The notes under the pieces: model-generated
The model's database searches: none
The model's input: the letters and a program-made list of their open reading frames with translations, nothing else
Told to the model about the DNA's origin: nothing
Assembly (NCBI GenBank): GCA_045132055.1
Contig: JBGURP010000041.1
Coordinates: 1-64,000, forward strand
Source of the DNA: F23-D06 sp045132055
GTDB taxonomy: Bacteria > Bacteroidota > Bacteroidia > Bacteroidales > WCHB1-69
Reading direction: 5' to 3'
Length of the DNA: 64,000 bases
Shown here: piece by piece, positions 24,762 through 32,759 of the stretch
Numbering within the stretch: position 1 is the stretch's first letter
Layout of the letters: each line of letters opens with the position of its first letter
Position numbers and translations under genes: made by a program

Positions 24762-26462
24762 TTACTTCTTGATAAACTTATGTGTTGCGGTTCCGTTTTC
24801 GGTGTAGATCTTCACGAGGTAGAGACCATTGTTCAAATCGCTGACACCGATGTTGTTGACGTTGCCGGAGAACGATTTGACCAATTGACCTTCAATATTG
24901 TAAATCTCGATATTCTGAATCTCATTCTCGGAGATGATATTCAGCAATTCGGTTGCAGGGTTCGGATAGATGGCCGTGCGGGTTTTGTTGTTGTCGCTGA
25001 TGCCAGTACCGATTTTGAGCAACTTTCTTGAATTGGCGTTCAGGATGGCGCGGTTGTTAATATCGTTTGCATCATGATTGTTGATGAAGGCAACCACGGT
25101 GAGGTTTTCATCAACCCAGCTGCTGTTTACCGTGTATGTGTAGGTCTTGGAATAGGTGGAGCCCACGGTGGTGCTGACCACATTGGCATCGCCCCATGCA
25201 CCGCCGCCGCTGATGGCATCGCGCATCACGCAATCGTGCGTGTAGCTGCCGGATGCTCCGGATTGGGTGCCCACAAGGCCGTCTTCCATAATATAGACAG
25301 AAAGTCTGGGGTTGGTCTCAATGATTTCGCCCACCAATTCGCCGGATACCGTAAGGTTAAGCACACGGGTGCTGGGATCGTAGGAACCGTCCAAGTTTAC
25401 GGTGATGAAGGCAGGTGTATTGCGTTCTTGGTCTAAAAGACTCGTTGTGAAACCGCCTGTGGATGTCGGGAAGAAGATAGGACCAGGATCATCGGTAATG
25501 TGACGACGGTCAAGCATAACGGCCGGAGCGTAGGTGGAGCCTCCGTCATTGTAGAACACCATCAGATCTTTGCTTTCTGGAACAGTGTAGATGTCTTCGT
25601 AGTAACCACAGTGATGGATCAAATGGATGATTTCCGGACGTGTACTAAGCCAGTTCTCGATGTTGGTGTGTGCAGGAGGACAGTTCGGACATTTTGTGGT
25701 AGAGAAATGTTCCAGCAAAGGTTTTCTGGGCACAGAGTTCTCGTTGATGATGATTTCAATAGAGGATGTGTTGTCGCTCACTTGGTCAGTGCTTCCGTTG
25801 GGGTTGAATACTTCCACGGTAAGCGTGTGGTGGCCCGTTGTGCTAATAGTGGCGGGCACATTGTGCGTGAATGAGTGGGCGCCGGTTGCGGCCATGTTGC
25901 ATGAAACGTTATAATCGGCAGACCAATTACCATCGTCCAGCTTGTATTTCACTTTATAGGAGGTGATGGCATTGACACCGTTGTTGATTACAGTACCCTT
26001 GATTTGGAATGCTTGGTTCAAAACCTGATATCCATTGACATCAATAGAAGAGAGGGTGATTTCGTCATTTGGACATGAGGAGGAGGTGGCGTTGAGGAAG
26101 TGGGTGTTCTCGGCGAAGTTGGCACCGCCGCTTCCCATAACGGTACCGTCGTATGAAACGGAATAGGAACCGCTACCATAGCTGCAGCAAATGCCGTCAC
26201 CGTAAGAATCGTAAATGGTGAAACGGTAGCATCCGGTTCCATCCACATTGATGTCAGGGATGTTTTGCTGTGTGGTGCCGCTTGCACTCAAGTTGCTGTA
26301 TGGACCACCAGAGGCGAGGGTGGTGTTGGTTGACATGTCAACCACTTCCCAAGTTGTCTCACTGGCGTATCTGTCGGTGACCAAATTAATGGAAATGGTG
26401 TGTTGCGCGAACAGACCGCACCATGCGACTAAAAGCATGGTAAATAGTAAAGTTTTCTTCAT
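24762..26462 (-). CDS. Omp28-like secreted protein with T9SS sorting domain
   Basis: 566 residues. Signal peptide (1-19); a Gly-rich jelly-roll domain (20-130, IYDSYGDGICCSYGSGSYSV) common in Bacteroidetes secreted proteins; a CARDB-like beta region (135-240); an Omp28-related thioredoxin-like domain (about 245-440) opening LLEHFSTTKCPNCPPAH with a CPNC redox-type motif; and a T9SS type A domain (IYPNPATELLNI... GLYLVKIYTENG). Omp28 family proteins of oral Bacteroidetes are surface proteins of uncertain role; the CxxC suggests disulfide chemistry or a structural bond. Monocistronic, with its own promoter and a shared terminator. Confidence 0.88.
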   Translation of the reverse strand: MKKTLLFTMLLVAWCGLFAQHTISINLVTDRYASETTWEVVDMSTNTTLASGGPYSNLSASGTTQQNIPDINVDGTGCYRFTIYDSYGDGICCSYGSGSYSVSYDGTVMGSGGANFAENTHFLNATSSSCPNDEITLSSIDVNGYQVLNQAFQIKGTVINNGVNAITSYKVKYKLDDGNWSADYNVSCNMAATGAHSFTHNVPATISTTGHHTLTVEVFNPNGSTDQVSDNTSSIEIIINENSVPRKPLLEHFSTTKCPNCPPAHTNIENWLSTRPEIIHLIHHCGYYEDIYTVPESKDLMVFYNDGGSTYAPAVMLDRRHITDDPGPIFFPTSTGGFTTSLLDQERNTPAFITVNLDGSYDPSTRVLNLTVSGELVGEIIETNPRLSVYIMEDGLVGTQSGASGSYTHDCVMRDAISGGGAWGDANVVSTTVGSTYSKTYTYTVNSSWVDENLTVVAFINNHDANDINNRAILNANSRKLLKIGTGISDNNKTRTAIYPNPATELLNIISENEIQNIEIYNIEGQLVKSFSGNVNNIGVSDLNNGLYLVKIYTENGTATHKFIKK

Positions 26463-26538
26463 AAAGGTGATTTTTAAATGTTTGAAAATTATTGAATTAT
26501 GTTATATGCAATGTTGTCCCTTATCAGATTCAAAGGTG

Positions 26539-26546
26539 CAAAAATA
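26539..26546 (-). promoter_or_regulatory. Promoter -7 box, Omp28-like gene
   Basis: TATTTTTGCACC on the minus strand, 77 nt before the ATG, leaving a 5' leader of roughly 70 nt. Confidence 0.6.
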
Positions 26547-26620
26547 TAAAAAAAACGGAATTGTCATCTTTGGTTTTTCAACATCTTCTCAGTGGGAAGA
26601 GTCAAAATGTATGGTTTTTA

Positions 26621-26663
26621 GTAAAAAAAAAGAAGACGGAGCGATATTTTTCGCTCCGTCTTC
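26621..26663 (-). terminator. Terminator of tRNA-Lys
   Basis: On the minus strand, GAAGACGGAGCGA pairs with TCGCTCCGTCTTC (13 bp) and is followed by a run of nine T, four nt after the tRNA 3' end. Confidence 0.9.
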
Positions 26664-26666
26664 CAG

Positions 26667-26739
26667 TGTCCCCTCAGGGACTCGAACCCTGGACCCATTG
26701 ATTAAGAGTCAATTGCTCTACCAACTGAGCTAAGGAGAC
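26667..26739 (-). tRNA. tRNA-Lys (anticodon CTT)
   Basis: 73 nt without an encoded CCA. The acceptor GTCTCCT pairs with AGGGGAC; D arm GCTC/GAGC; anticodon stem ATTGA/TCAAT with loop CTCTTAA (CTT at 26706-26704); T arm CAGGG-TTCGAGT-CCCTG. Single gene with a dedicated promoter and terminator. Confidence 0.93.
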
Positions 26740-26759
26740 ATTAGCTTTGTTTGCGGTTG

Positions 26760-26767
26760 CAAAAATA
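26760..26767 (-). promoter_or_regulatory. Promoter -7 box, tRNA-Lys
   Basis: TATTTTTGCAACC on the minus strand, 20 nt before the tRNA. It is back-to-back with the plus-strand box at 26779-26786, 11 nt apart. Confidence 0.7.
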
Positions 26768-26778
26768 CACTTTTTTTG

Positions 26779-26786
26779 TACTTTTG
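26779..26786 (+). promoter_or_regulatory. Promoter -7 box, cobalamin adenosyltransferase
   Basis: TACTTTTGCAAA, 17 nt before the ATG at 26804. A TTG at 26757-26759 lies 19 nt upstream at the expected -33 spacing and overlaps the opposing tRNA promoter region. Confidence 0.7.
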
Positions 26787-26803
26787 CAAAAAAAAATTTC
26801 AAA

Positions 26804-27331
26804 ATGAAAATTTATACAAAAACAGGTGACAAAGGTACTACTTCCCTGGTTGACGGAACCCGTGTTAGTAAAACAGACCAGCTGCTAAAATGCTATGGCA
26901 CAGTGGATGAGCTCAATTCCTACATCGGTCTGCTGATTGCTATGGAGTCAGATGACTTCCTCACGGAAATCCAGCGTCAGCTGTTTGTCCTGGGTGGAAT
27001 GTTGGCCACACCGACGGAAAAATGGGAGAAATTTTGGAAAGATTCGGACATCCAAGCTTTCATCTCAAAGATGGAAAGTAAGATTGATGAGATGACGCTG
27101 GAGCTTCCGCCTTTCCGTGGCTTCATTTTGCCGCAAGGCAACGAGGCCATTGCACGGGCGCACGTGTGCCGCACCGTATGCCGCCGTGCCGAGCGCGAAG
27201 TGGTGGCCTTGTATGAGGAAAATCCTGCCTACGAAATGCCGATGAAAATGCTGAATCGGCTGTCCGATTTCTTCTTTACTTTGGCCCGTTTCTACCACAA
27301 AAAAATGAACGTTGACGAAACTTGCTGGTAA
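26804..27331 (+). CDS. Cob(I)yrinic acid a,c-diamide adenosyltransferase, PduO type
   Basis: 175 residues from ATG 26804; a longer frame begins at 26747 but lies upstream of the -7 box. The N-terminal MKIYTKTGDKGTTSLVDG is the ATP-binding signature of PduO-type adenosyltransferases, and RRAEREVV (about 126-133) is the conserved helix near the cobalamin site. The enzyme transfers the adenosyl group of ATP to cob(I)alamin to make coenzyme B12 in the cytoplasm. No other B12 genes are nearby, so it probably serves salvage. Confidence 0.93.
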   Translation: MKIYTKTGDKGTTSLVDGTRVSKTDQLLKCYGTVDELNSYIGLLIAMESDDFLTEIQRQLFVLGGMLATPTEKWEKFWKDSDIQAFISKMESKIDEMTLELPPFRGFILPQGNEAIARAHVCRTVCRRAEREVVALYEENPAYEMPMKMLNRLSDFFFTLARFYHKKMNVDETCW

Positions 27332-27380
27332 TCAATGGTATAAAATCAGTATTAAAATTGTTTTTTTCCGATTTTTATTA

Positions 27381-27388
27381 TACTTTTG
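27381..27388 (+). promoter_or_regulatory. Promoter -7 box, DUF2795 gene
   Basis: TACTTTTGCCGCC, 28 nt before the ATG at 27417. Confidence 0.7.
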
Positions 27389-27416
27389 CCGCCCATTAAA
27401 TTAAGATAATCAAGAT

Positions 27417-27638
27417 ATGTATTGGACATTAGAATTAGCGACAAAATTGGAGGATGCACCTTGGCCGGCAACTAAAGAAGAACTCTTGGATTATGCAGTC
27501 CGCTCGGGTGCCCCCATGGAGGTGATTGAGAATCTCCAGGAGATTGATGACGAGGGAGAATCCTATGATTCCATAGAAGATTTATGGCCGGACTACCCGT
27601 CCAAAGAAGACTTTTTCTTCCACGAGGACGAGTATTAA
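27417..27638 (+). CDS. DUF2795 small protein
   Basis: 73 residues, strongly acidic C-terminus (SIEDLWPDYPSKEDFFFHEDEY). The central ATKEELLDYAVRSGAPMEVIENLQEI matches the DUF2795 helix-rich fold. Small Bacteroidetes proteins of this type are highly conserved and usually stand alone; function unknown. Cytoplasmic, with its own promoter and terminator, suggesting strong independent expression. Confidence 0.88.
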   Translation: MYWTLELATKLEDAPWPATKEELLDYAVRSGAPMEVIENLQEIDDEGESYDSIEDLWPDYPSKEDFFFHEDEY

Positions 27639-27682
27639 TGGAAATTGCGTCCTGAGATGACGCTTTTGGGAATTTGATTAAC

Positions 27683-27715
27683 AAAAAAAACGCGCTTACA
27701 AGGCGCGTTTTTTTT
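27683..27715. terminator. Bidirectional terminator
   Basis: A8CGCGC at 27683-27695 pairs with GCGCGT8 at 27703-27715, a 7-nt loop, a 13-bp stem. It separates the DUF2795 gene from the convergent Gate-protein operon. Confidence 0.92.
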
Positions 27716-27748
27716 ATTGCAGGGATAAGATTGTTACGTCAGTATTTG

Positions 27749-28978
27749 TTATATCAGCGAAAACAACACGAACAGCCAGTGTGCTGCGATGCCCGCGCAC
27801 AAGCCCCCGATAGTGTGTGCTCCGATGGCCTTGCTGATGAGCTTGCGGTAACCCATGGAGTCCAACATAGCGGTGTGCGTGCTCAGATAGCCGCTCCAGC
27901 ACATACCCATGGCGGTGAACACGGCGATGGCGTTGCTGTCGATGATACCCTGGGCTACGAAGCGCGGAACCAGACCCAACGCGGCGCCCACCGCACCCAA
28001 AGCGGTGATGGGGAAGGAGATGAGCTCCGGACTGGTGAACCCGAACAGCCATTTGAAAATAAAGTCAACCTTGGCGGCACACCATGTGATGATCGGCACA
28101 CCTTCGTAGGCATTGCCCAAATAGGTTCCGCTTTCAGGGTCGGGGCCGAAGGTCATCATCATGACCAGGGTGGAGATGACCAGCACGCCGGGGATGATGG
28201 CCAAGCCGATGCCCACGCCGTCTTTGCCGCCGTCCAAAATGGAGTTCAGGAAACGCATAAAGACAGAACCTTCGCTCTTGAACGAAATCTGCTGCTCGTC
28301 ACCTTCCTCTTCGGAAACCGGAGCATCGAGCTCCGGATATGCCTTCAAGGTGAAACGCTGCATCAGTCGGGTGGAGATGATACTGCCGATGATGGCACCC
28401 ACAATGCCCACCAATGCGCCTTTGCCGTATCCCAATCCCGTCATGAAGGCCAATACCACCAAACCCATACCGAAGGCGGTGCCGAAGTTGGTGAGGGAGA
28501 TAAGCTGGTATTTCTTGAAATATCGGCTGAAATTCTTGTCTTTCGATAACGTGATGATGGCCGGATTGTCACTCAAAAAGGTCATGATGGCTCCCAAAGC
28601 GGCTACACCCGGAAGGTTGTACAACGGCTTCATGAAGGGTTTCAGGATGTTCTCCAACAGACGCACCACACCGAATTCGGCCATCAACTTGCTGATGGCT
28701 CCCATCAATACACAAATGGCCATGATGTAGAAGACAGTCTCCATCAACAGATGGTAAGCAGTCTGCATGAATGTGTTCAACATCATGGGCAAAGACATCT
28801 TATAGGCCAAGAAACCGAAAAAGCCCAGGAATATGACGAGGAAGATGATAGCCTCGATGGAGCGCTTGCTCGTGAATTTCAAGGGATTCTTGAGCTTGAA
28901 CTTCTCCTCAAGTCTCTTGAAGGCTTGCTCTATGCCTTTTGCGTATTGGAATGTGTTTTTACGTCTAATAATTCTCAT
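27749..28978 (-). CDS. Nucleoside-recognition (Gate) domain membrane protein
   Basis: 409 residues with about ten membrane helices. Segments FLSDNPAIITLSKD, GLGYGKGALVGIVGAIIGS, LAIIPGVLVISTLVMMM and TAMGMCWSGYLSTHTAMLDSMG match the Gate/nucleoside-recognition proteins related to SpmA/YjiH and the nucleoside transporter fold. Such proteins are inner-membrane and their substrates are mostly unknown. It overlaps the upstream porin gene by 4 nt (ATGA), and that follows ribBA, so the three form an operon; transport of a nucleoside, flavin or related compound is a reasonable but untested idea. Confidence 0.8.
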   Translation of the reverse strand: MRIIRRKNTFQYAKGIEQAFKRLEEKFKLKNPLKFTSKRSIEAIIFLVIFLGFFGFLAYKMSLPMMLNTFMQTAYHLLMETVFYIMAICVLMGAISKLMAEFGVVRLLENILKPFMKPLYNLPGVAALGAIMTFLSDNPAIITLSKDKNFSRYFKKYQLISLTNFGTAFGMGLVVLAFMTGLGYGKGALVGIVGAIIGSIISTRLMQRFTLKAYPELDAPVSEEEGDEQQISFKSEGSVFMRFLNSILDGGKDGVGIGLAIIPGVLVISTLVMMMTFGPDPESGTYLGNAYEGVPIITWCAAKVDFIFKWLFGFTSPELISFPITALGAVGAALGLVPRFVAQGIIDSNAIAVFTAMGMCWSGYLSTHTAMLDSMGYRKLISKAIGAHTIGGLCAGIAAHWLFVLFSLI

Positions 28979-30105
28979 TTCACCTTCTTGTTAATGTATC
29001 TCAAAATATCAATGTTCCAGGTAATGCCTACATTGGCCGTGATATTGTGGTCAGCGTGATATGCTTTGCCCCAAATGGGATGTTCGGGTTCATTTTTCAT
29101 GTTCCGGGTGATGAATTCGGCCACAAAACCATGGATACGAATGTCGGGGCATCGTTTCGGGCGGTATTCAAGTCCAAGTCCTCCGTAGGTATAGATTTGT
29201 CCGGGAAGGGCCAGACAGTCCCAAATTTCCTCCGTTTGCAAGTAGTTGTTGTATTCATCCCGATCAAGGTTCTGCTCATAAGCACCCTTGACGAACAGGT
29301 TCAGCGTGGGGGTGACATGATAGTTGAGTTTGGCTATGATGCCGAAGTCTTTCATCAGCTGTTTGGTGGAGGTGGCGCGATGGATGAAATCCACATAGAA
29401 ATCCCAGGTCTTGAACGTGAACTGGTTGCCTAGGGCGAGGTAGCTCATGAAGTGCCCTTTCTTGTCGCGTTGGAACATATTGAAAGAGTAAAGGGTATGG
29501 AAGCATCCGAAGTTGCCGCTCCAGAAGAGGTTGTAACTGAGCAAGGAGTTTTTGAAGGGGGAGCCATAATGGAGGTAAGGTGAGTTGCCCACTTGCGCTA
29601 TGATGGCGTTCTTGCCGTCGAGTGTTTGGTACTTAACTCCGGCAGCCAGCTGGAAACAGTAGAAGTTGTCCCAGTAGTACGACCAGAAGAGCACGTCGAT
29701 AGGCGGGGCGTCATACTCGAAGCCGCCCACGGCGAGGGCCTCTTTGCCGACCCGCACACTCCAGCGCGGCGTGATCTGGTAGTTGAGATAGAGAAAGTCC
29801 GTGTTGTCGAAGAAATTGGTGCTGCCGGGATTGGCTACGATACGCTGGCGGAAGTAGTAGGAGAGGTCTTTGGTGAAGTTGCCACCCACGTGGATGTTGA
29901 AATACCGACCCACAAAGCCGTAGGTGTTGTCGTTGTGCGTGACGGGCATGTACGACGAGCTGGTCATGAGGTGATGGTACTCGAAATCCGCACGGACTTC
30001 CATACGGAGCGTGCTGAAGAGCGGTACGGAGTCGTTGATGGCAAGTGCGCGGCTCCCTGTTAGGCTAAAGATGGTCAGGACAACCACCAGGAGTGTTTTT
30101 TTCAT
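28975..30105 (-). CDS. Phosphate-selective porin O/P-like outer-membrane protein
   Basis: 376 residues; an in-frame ATG at 30123 overlaps the ribBA stop, but the signal peptide MKKTLLVVVLTIFSLTGSRALA begins at 30105. The mature protein is a beta-barrel with FNIHVGGNFTKDLSYYFRQRI, RWSVRVGKEALAVGGFEYDAP and LGLEYRPKR, typical of the OprO/OprP-type porin family in Bacteroidetes, where solute specificity is not established. Middle gene of ribBA-porin-Gate. Confidence 0.8.
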   Translation of the reverse strand: MKKTLLVVVLTIFSLTGSRALAINDSVPLFSTLRMEVRADFEYHHLMTSSSYMPVTHNDNTYGFVGRYFNIHVGGNFTKDLSYYFRQRIVANPGSTNFFDNTDFLYLNYQITPRWSVRVGKEALAVGGFEYDAPPIDVLFWSYYWDNFYCFQLAAGVKYQTLDGKNAIIAQVGNSPYLHYGSPFKNSLLSYNLFWSGNFGCFHTLYSFNMFQRDKKGHFMSYLALGNQFTFKTWDFYVDFIHRATSTKQLMKDFGIIAKLNYHVTPTLNLFVKGAYEQNLDRDEYNNYLQTEEIWDCLALPGQIYTYGGLGLEYRPKRCPDIRIHGFVAEFITRNMKNEPEHPIWGKAYHADHNITANVGITWNIDILRYINKKVK

Positions 30106-30122
30106 AACAGTGTCAAAAATCA

Positions 30123-31331
30123 TTAATCCAGATGGAGTGTGTGTCCCATCTTATCCTGTTTGGTCTTGAGATAACGCTTGTTGAACTCATTGGGCTCGAT
30201 GATGATAGGCACGGTTTCCTGTATCTGGATGCCGTGTGCCGACAGTCCGACTCTCTTGGCGGGGTTATTGGTGATGAGGCGGATGTTGGTAGCGCCCAGA
30301 TCGCGCAAGATTTGTGCGCCGATACCGTAGTCGCGCTCATCGGCTTTGAAGCCAAGCTCAAGGTTGGCCTCCACAGTGTCGCGGCCCAGTTCCTGCAGGT
30401 GGTAGGCACGGAGCTTGTTGACAAGTCCGATGCCACGGCCTTCCTGGCTCATGTACAGGATTACGCCCTTGCCTGCCTGGTCCACCATCTGCATAGAACG
30501 GTGCAGTTGGTCGCCGCAGTCGCATTTGGACGAGCCGAAGATGTCGCCCGTGGCGCACGAGGAGTGCACGCGCACCATGATGGGATCGCCTTCCTTCCAG
30601 TCGCCTTTCTTCAGGGCCAGGTGTGTGGCGCCGTTGTTGAGCTGGGTGTAAGCTATCAGCTTGAATGTGCCCCATTGGGTGGGCAGGGTGACCTCCTGCT
30701 CTTTGCGGATGAGCTTCTCGTTTTGAAGTCGGTAAGCGATCAGCTTCTCTATGCTGGTGATCTTGATGTCGAATTTTTCAGCAACTTCCAGCAATTGTGG
30801 CATACGAGCCATGGTTCCGTCGGGGTTGATAATCTCGATGAGCGCGCCTACGGGCTTGAGACCGGCCAAGCGGCACATGTCCACGGAAGCTTCCGTATGT
30901 CCGGCACGCACGAGCACGCCGCCGTCGCGTGCGCGCAAGGGGTTCACGTGCCCCGGACGGCCGAAGTTGTGCGGCTTCATCGTCGGATCCGCCAACGCCT
31001 TGATAGTGGCTGCACGGTCGTGCATGGAGACGCCAGTAGTACAGCCGTGCTCCAACAAATCCACGGAAACCGTGAAGGGAGTGCCCAACAGCGAGGTGTT
31101 GTTGGAAACCTGCATCTCCAGATTCAGCTCCTCACAGCGCTGGCCCGTCAGAGGTGTGCACAGCACGCCACGGCCATATTGCAGCATGAAGTTGACTTTT
31201 TCTGGTGTGATATGTTCGGCGGCGATGATGAAATCCCCTTCGTTCTCGCGGTCCTCGTCATCGACCATGATGATGAACTTGCCTGCTTTTAAATCTTCTA
31301 ATGCTTCTTCAATAGAGCATAGTTTAGTCAT
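30123..31331 (-). CDS. ribBA: Bifunctional DHBP synthase / GTP cyclohydrolase II
   Basis: 402 residues. Residues 1-205 are RibB (MVDDEDRENEGD metal-binding, RAGHTEASVDMCRLAG); residues 206-402 are RibA (VRVHSSCATGDIFGSSKCDC zinc site, QEGRGIGLVNKLRAYHLQ). Together they supply both precursors of riboflavin, from ribulose 5-phosphate and GTP. Cytoplasmic, typical length, key residues present. No FMN riboswitch is recognisable in the 100-nt leader, which instead holds 7-nt repeats. The porin and Gate protein downstream are an unusual pairing. Confidence 0.95.
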   Translation of the reverse strand: MTKLCSIEEALEDLKAGKFIIMVDDEDRENEGDFIIAAEHITPEKVNFMLQYGRGVLCTPLTGQRCEELNLEMQVSNNTSLLGTPFTVSVDLLEHGCTTGVSMHDRAATIKALADPTMKPHNFGRPGHVNPLRARDGGVLVRAGHTEASVDMCRLAGLKPVGALIEIINPDGTMARMPQLLEVAEKFDIKITSIEKLIAYRLQNEKLIRKEQEVTLPTQWGTFKLIAYTQLNNGATHLALKKGDWKEGDPIMVRVHSSCATGDIFGSSKCDCGDQLHRSMQMVDQAGKGVILYMSQEGRGIGLVNKLRAYHLQELGRDTVEANLELGFKADERDYGIGAQILRDLGATNIRLITNNPAKRVGLSAHGIQIQETVPIIIEPNEFNKRYLKTKQDKMGHTLHLD

Positions 31332-31334
31332 ATC

Positions 31335-31380
31335 AGTTTAAAGTTTAGAGTTTAAAGTTTAGAGTTTAGAGTTTAGAGTT
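31335..31380. repeat. 7-nt tandem repeat AGTTTA(A/G), 6.5 copies
   Basis: AGTTTAA and AGTTTAG units in the 100-nt gap between the DUF5689 and ribBA genes. CTCAACTCTCAAC near 31417-31430 partly complements the GAGTT units, so a loose stem is possible. Confidence 0.85.
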
Positions 31381-31431
31381 GTTGGTCTTAAGTCTATAGT
31401 CTTTGATCTATAAACTCTCAACTCTCAACTA

Positions 31432-32727
31432 TTATCTCGCTTTCTGAAAAATTTTCGCTCCCTTGATGAACCATCTTGTGCCGTCGGCGGTGCCGTTCTT
31501 GTGGTAACGGAATGCGATGCGGAACTTGTTGCTGTTCATCACAGAAAGATCCAGCTCGTTGCTCAATTCAAAGTTGCTGGGATAGCTGTTCAAGTTGGGG
31601 TTGAATGCGGTCCAGTCGGCTTCGTTGAAGGCACCGCCATTGTAAGTGGTGGAGTAATAGACCTGATAGTAGGTGGCAGGACTGCCTTCCACATTGTTTC
31701 TGTGGTCCACTCTCAGCACCATGTTGTTCAGACTGGACAAGGTGATTTCCGGTGAAATAAGCCAGTCGTCGCAATTGCTAGTGGCGCTGTTATGGTAGAT
31801 GAAATCGTCACCTTGGAAGCTCATGAATGCCCAAGCGTCATTGTTCGGAGAAGTGCTCCAACCGCCCGTTGTCAATGAGTTGTTGTTGAATGTCAAAGAT
31901 TGTACCAGAACATCCTGCGTGTTGATAGCATCCTGGATGTCTTCTTTGGTTCTCAACGTAAGCTGATATTCCGAATTATAAACGGAGAGGATGCCATAGA
32001 GGCAATACTCTTTGTTTTCGATGATGGTGGAACGGAAATTGGCATAGTTGGACGTGCGCACGATGACGGTGGCGCCGTTGATATAGACCTCGCGATCCAT
32101 GGTCTGGTCATTGGTGGCCAGCGGCTGGCCAACGTATTTGCTGTCGAACTTGCAGCCGTTGATGCGGACCAAGCAGTTGGTGTTTTCAGCGGTAAGTTGG
32201 TTGGTTCCAGTAATTTCGATGGGATGCGCAATCAGCGGATGATTCGGGTCAGGAAGGCCGTCTTTGTGCAGGTACTGGCCGAGCGCTTCCTGATTGATAC
32301 GTTGGATAGAGGTTCTGTTTCTCCAGCCAATCTGGTATTTGTTGTGATAGTCTCCCACGATGAGCCCGCGGCAGTCCAAATAGACGGTCTGCCCCACAGG
32401 ATATTCATTGTAGAGGCCAGTGCGGTCGATGGAAATCTCGATGCCGCCGGTCTCATCTTGAATGGTCATATACTTGTAGCAGTTGCCACCTTGGTCGGAG
32501 CTCACTACTACGGCTTTCACGATGAAGGGCTCATCCCAGCTGCAGATGGAGTCTTGTGCTCCGGTGCCCAATGAGGTGTGCATGTTCTTGATGTCCTGGA
32601 TGGTGTGGTTGGCCGCAGGACCGGTGTAAACAGGCACTTGGAATTCGGGATCTTCCCAGCGGTTGCAGGATGCCAGCAGCACGATACCGGCGATGATGCA
32701 TAATATATATAATGTATGCTTTTTCAT
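31432..32727 (-). CDS. DUF5689 surface lipoprotein with choice-of-anchor-J-like domain (copy B)
   Basis: 431 residues with a lipoprotein signal peptide (IAGIVLLASC, Cys21 lipidated). Residues 40-270 match DUF5689, an OB-like beta fold (VVVSSDQGGNCYKYMTIQDETGGIEI; YILxDCRGLIVGDYHNKYQIG-type core). Residues 275-431 are a jelly roll (DDWLISPEITLSSLNNMVLRVDHR) typical of extracellular binding modules. Paralogue of the next gene (same order: GNCYKYxxIxDETGxIxIxI, RTSNYANF). It sits at the end of a TonB-dependent receptor operon, so it is probably a surface-exposed partner of that receptor, perhaps an adhesin or a binding protein. Substrate unknown. Confidence 0.83.
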   Translation of the reverse strand: MKKHTLYILCIIAGIVLLASCNRWEDPEFQVPVYTGPAANHTIQDIKNMHTSLGTGAQDSICSWDEPFIVKAVVVSSDQGGNCYKYMTIQDETGGIEISIDRTGLYNEYPVGQTVYLDCRGLIVGDYHNKYQIGWRNRTSIQRINQEALGQYLHKDGLPDPNHPLIAHPIEITGTNQLTAENTNCLVRINGCKFDSKYVGQPLATNDQTMDREVYINGATVIVRTSNYANFRSTIIENKEYCLYGILSVYNSEYQLTLRTKEDIQDAINTQDVLVQSLTFNNNSLTTGGWSTSPNNDAWAFMSFQGDDFIYHNSATSNCDDWLISPEITLSSLNNMVLRVDHRNNVEGSPATYYQVYYSTTYNGGAFNEADWTAFNPNLNSYPSNFELSNELDLSVMNSNKFRIAFRYHKNGTADGTRWFIKGAKIFQKAR

Positions 32728-32759
32728 AATGGCAATTTTCTTATCGTTGTTGATGATGG

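Noticed and set aside
27674..28549. 291-residue plus-strand frame opposite the Gate protein
   Set aside because: His/Gln/Gly-rich composition typical of an antisense frame to a membrane protein; starts in the terminator hairpin.
30132..31292. 386-residue plus-strand frame opposite ribBA
   Set aside because: Complete overlap with an unambiguous ribBA and no independent promoter or motif.
31332..31431. FMN riboswitch upstream of ribBA
   Set aside because: The gap holds only heptamer repeats and a loose complementary stretch; the RFN helices are not present.
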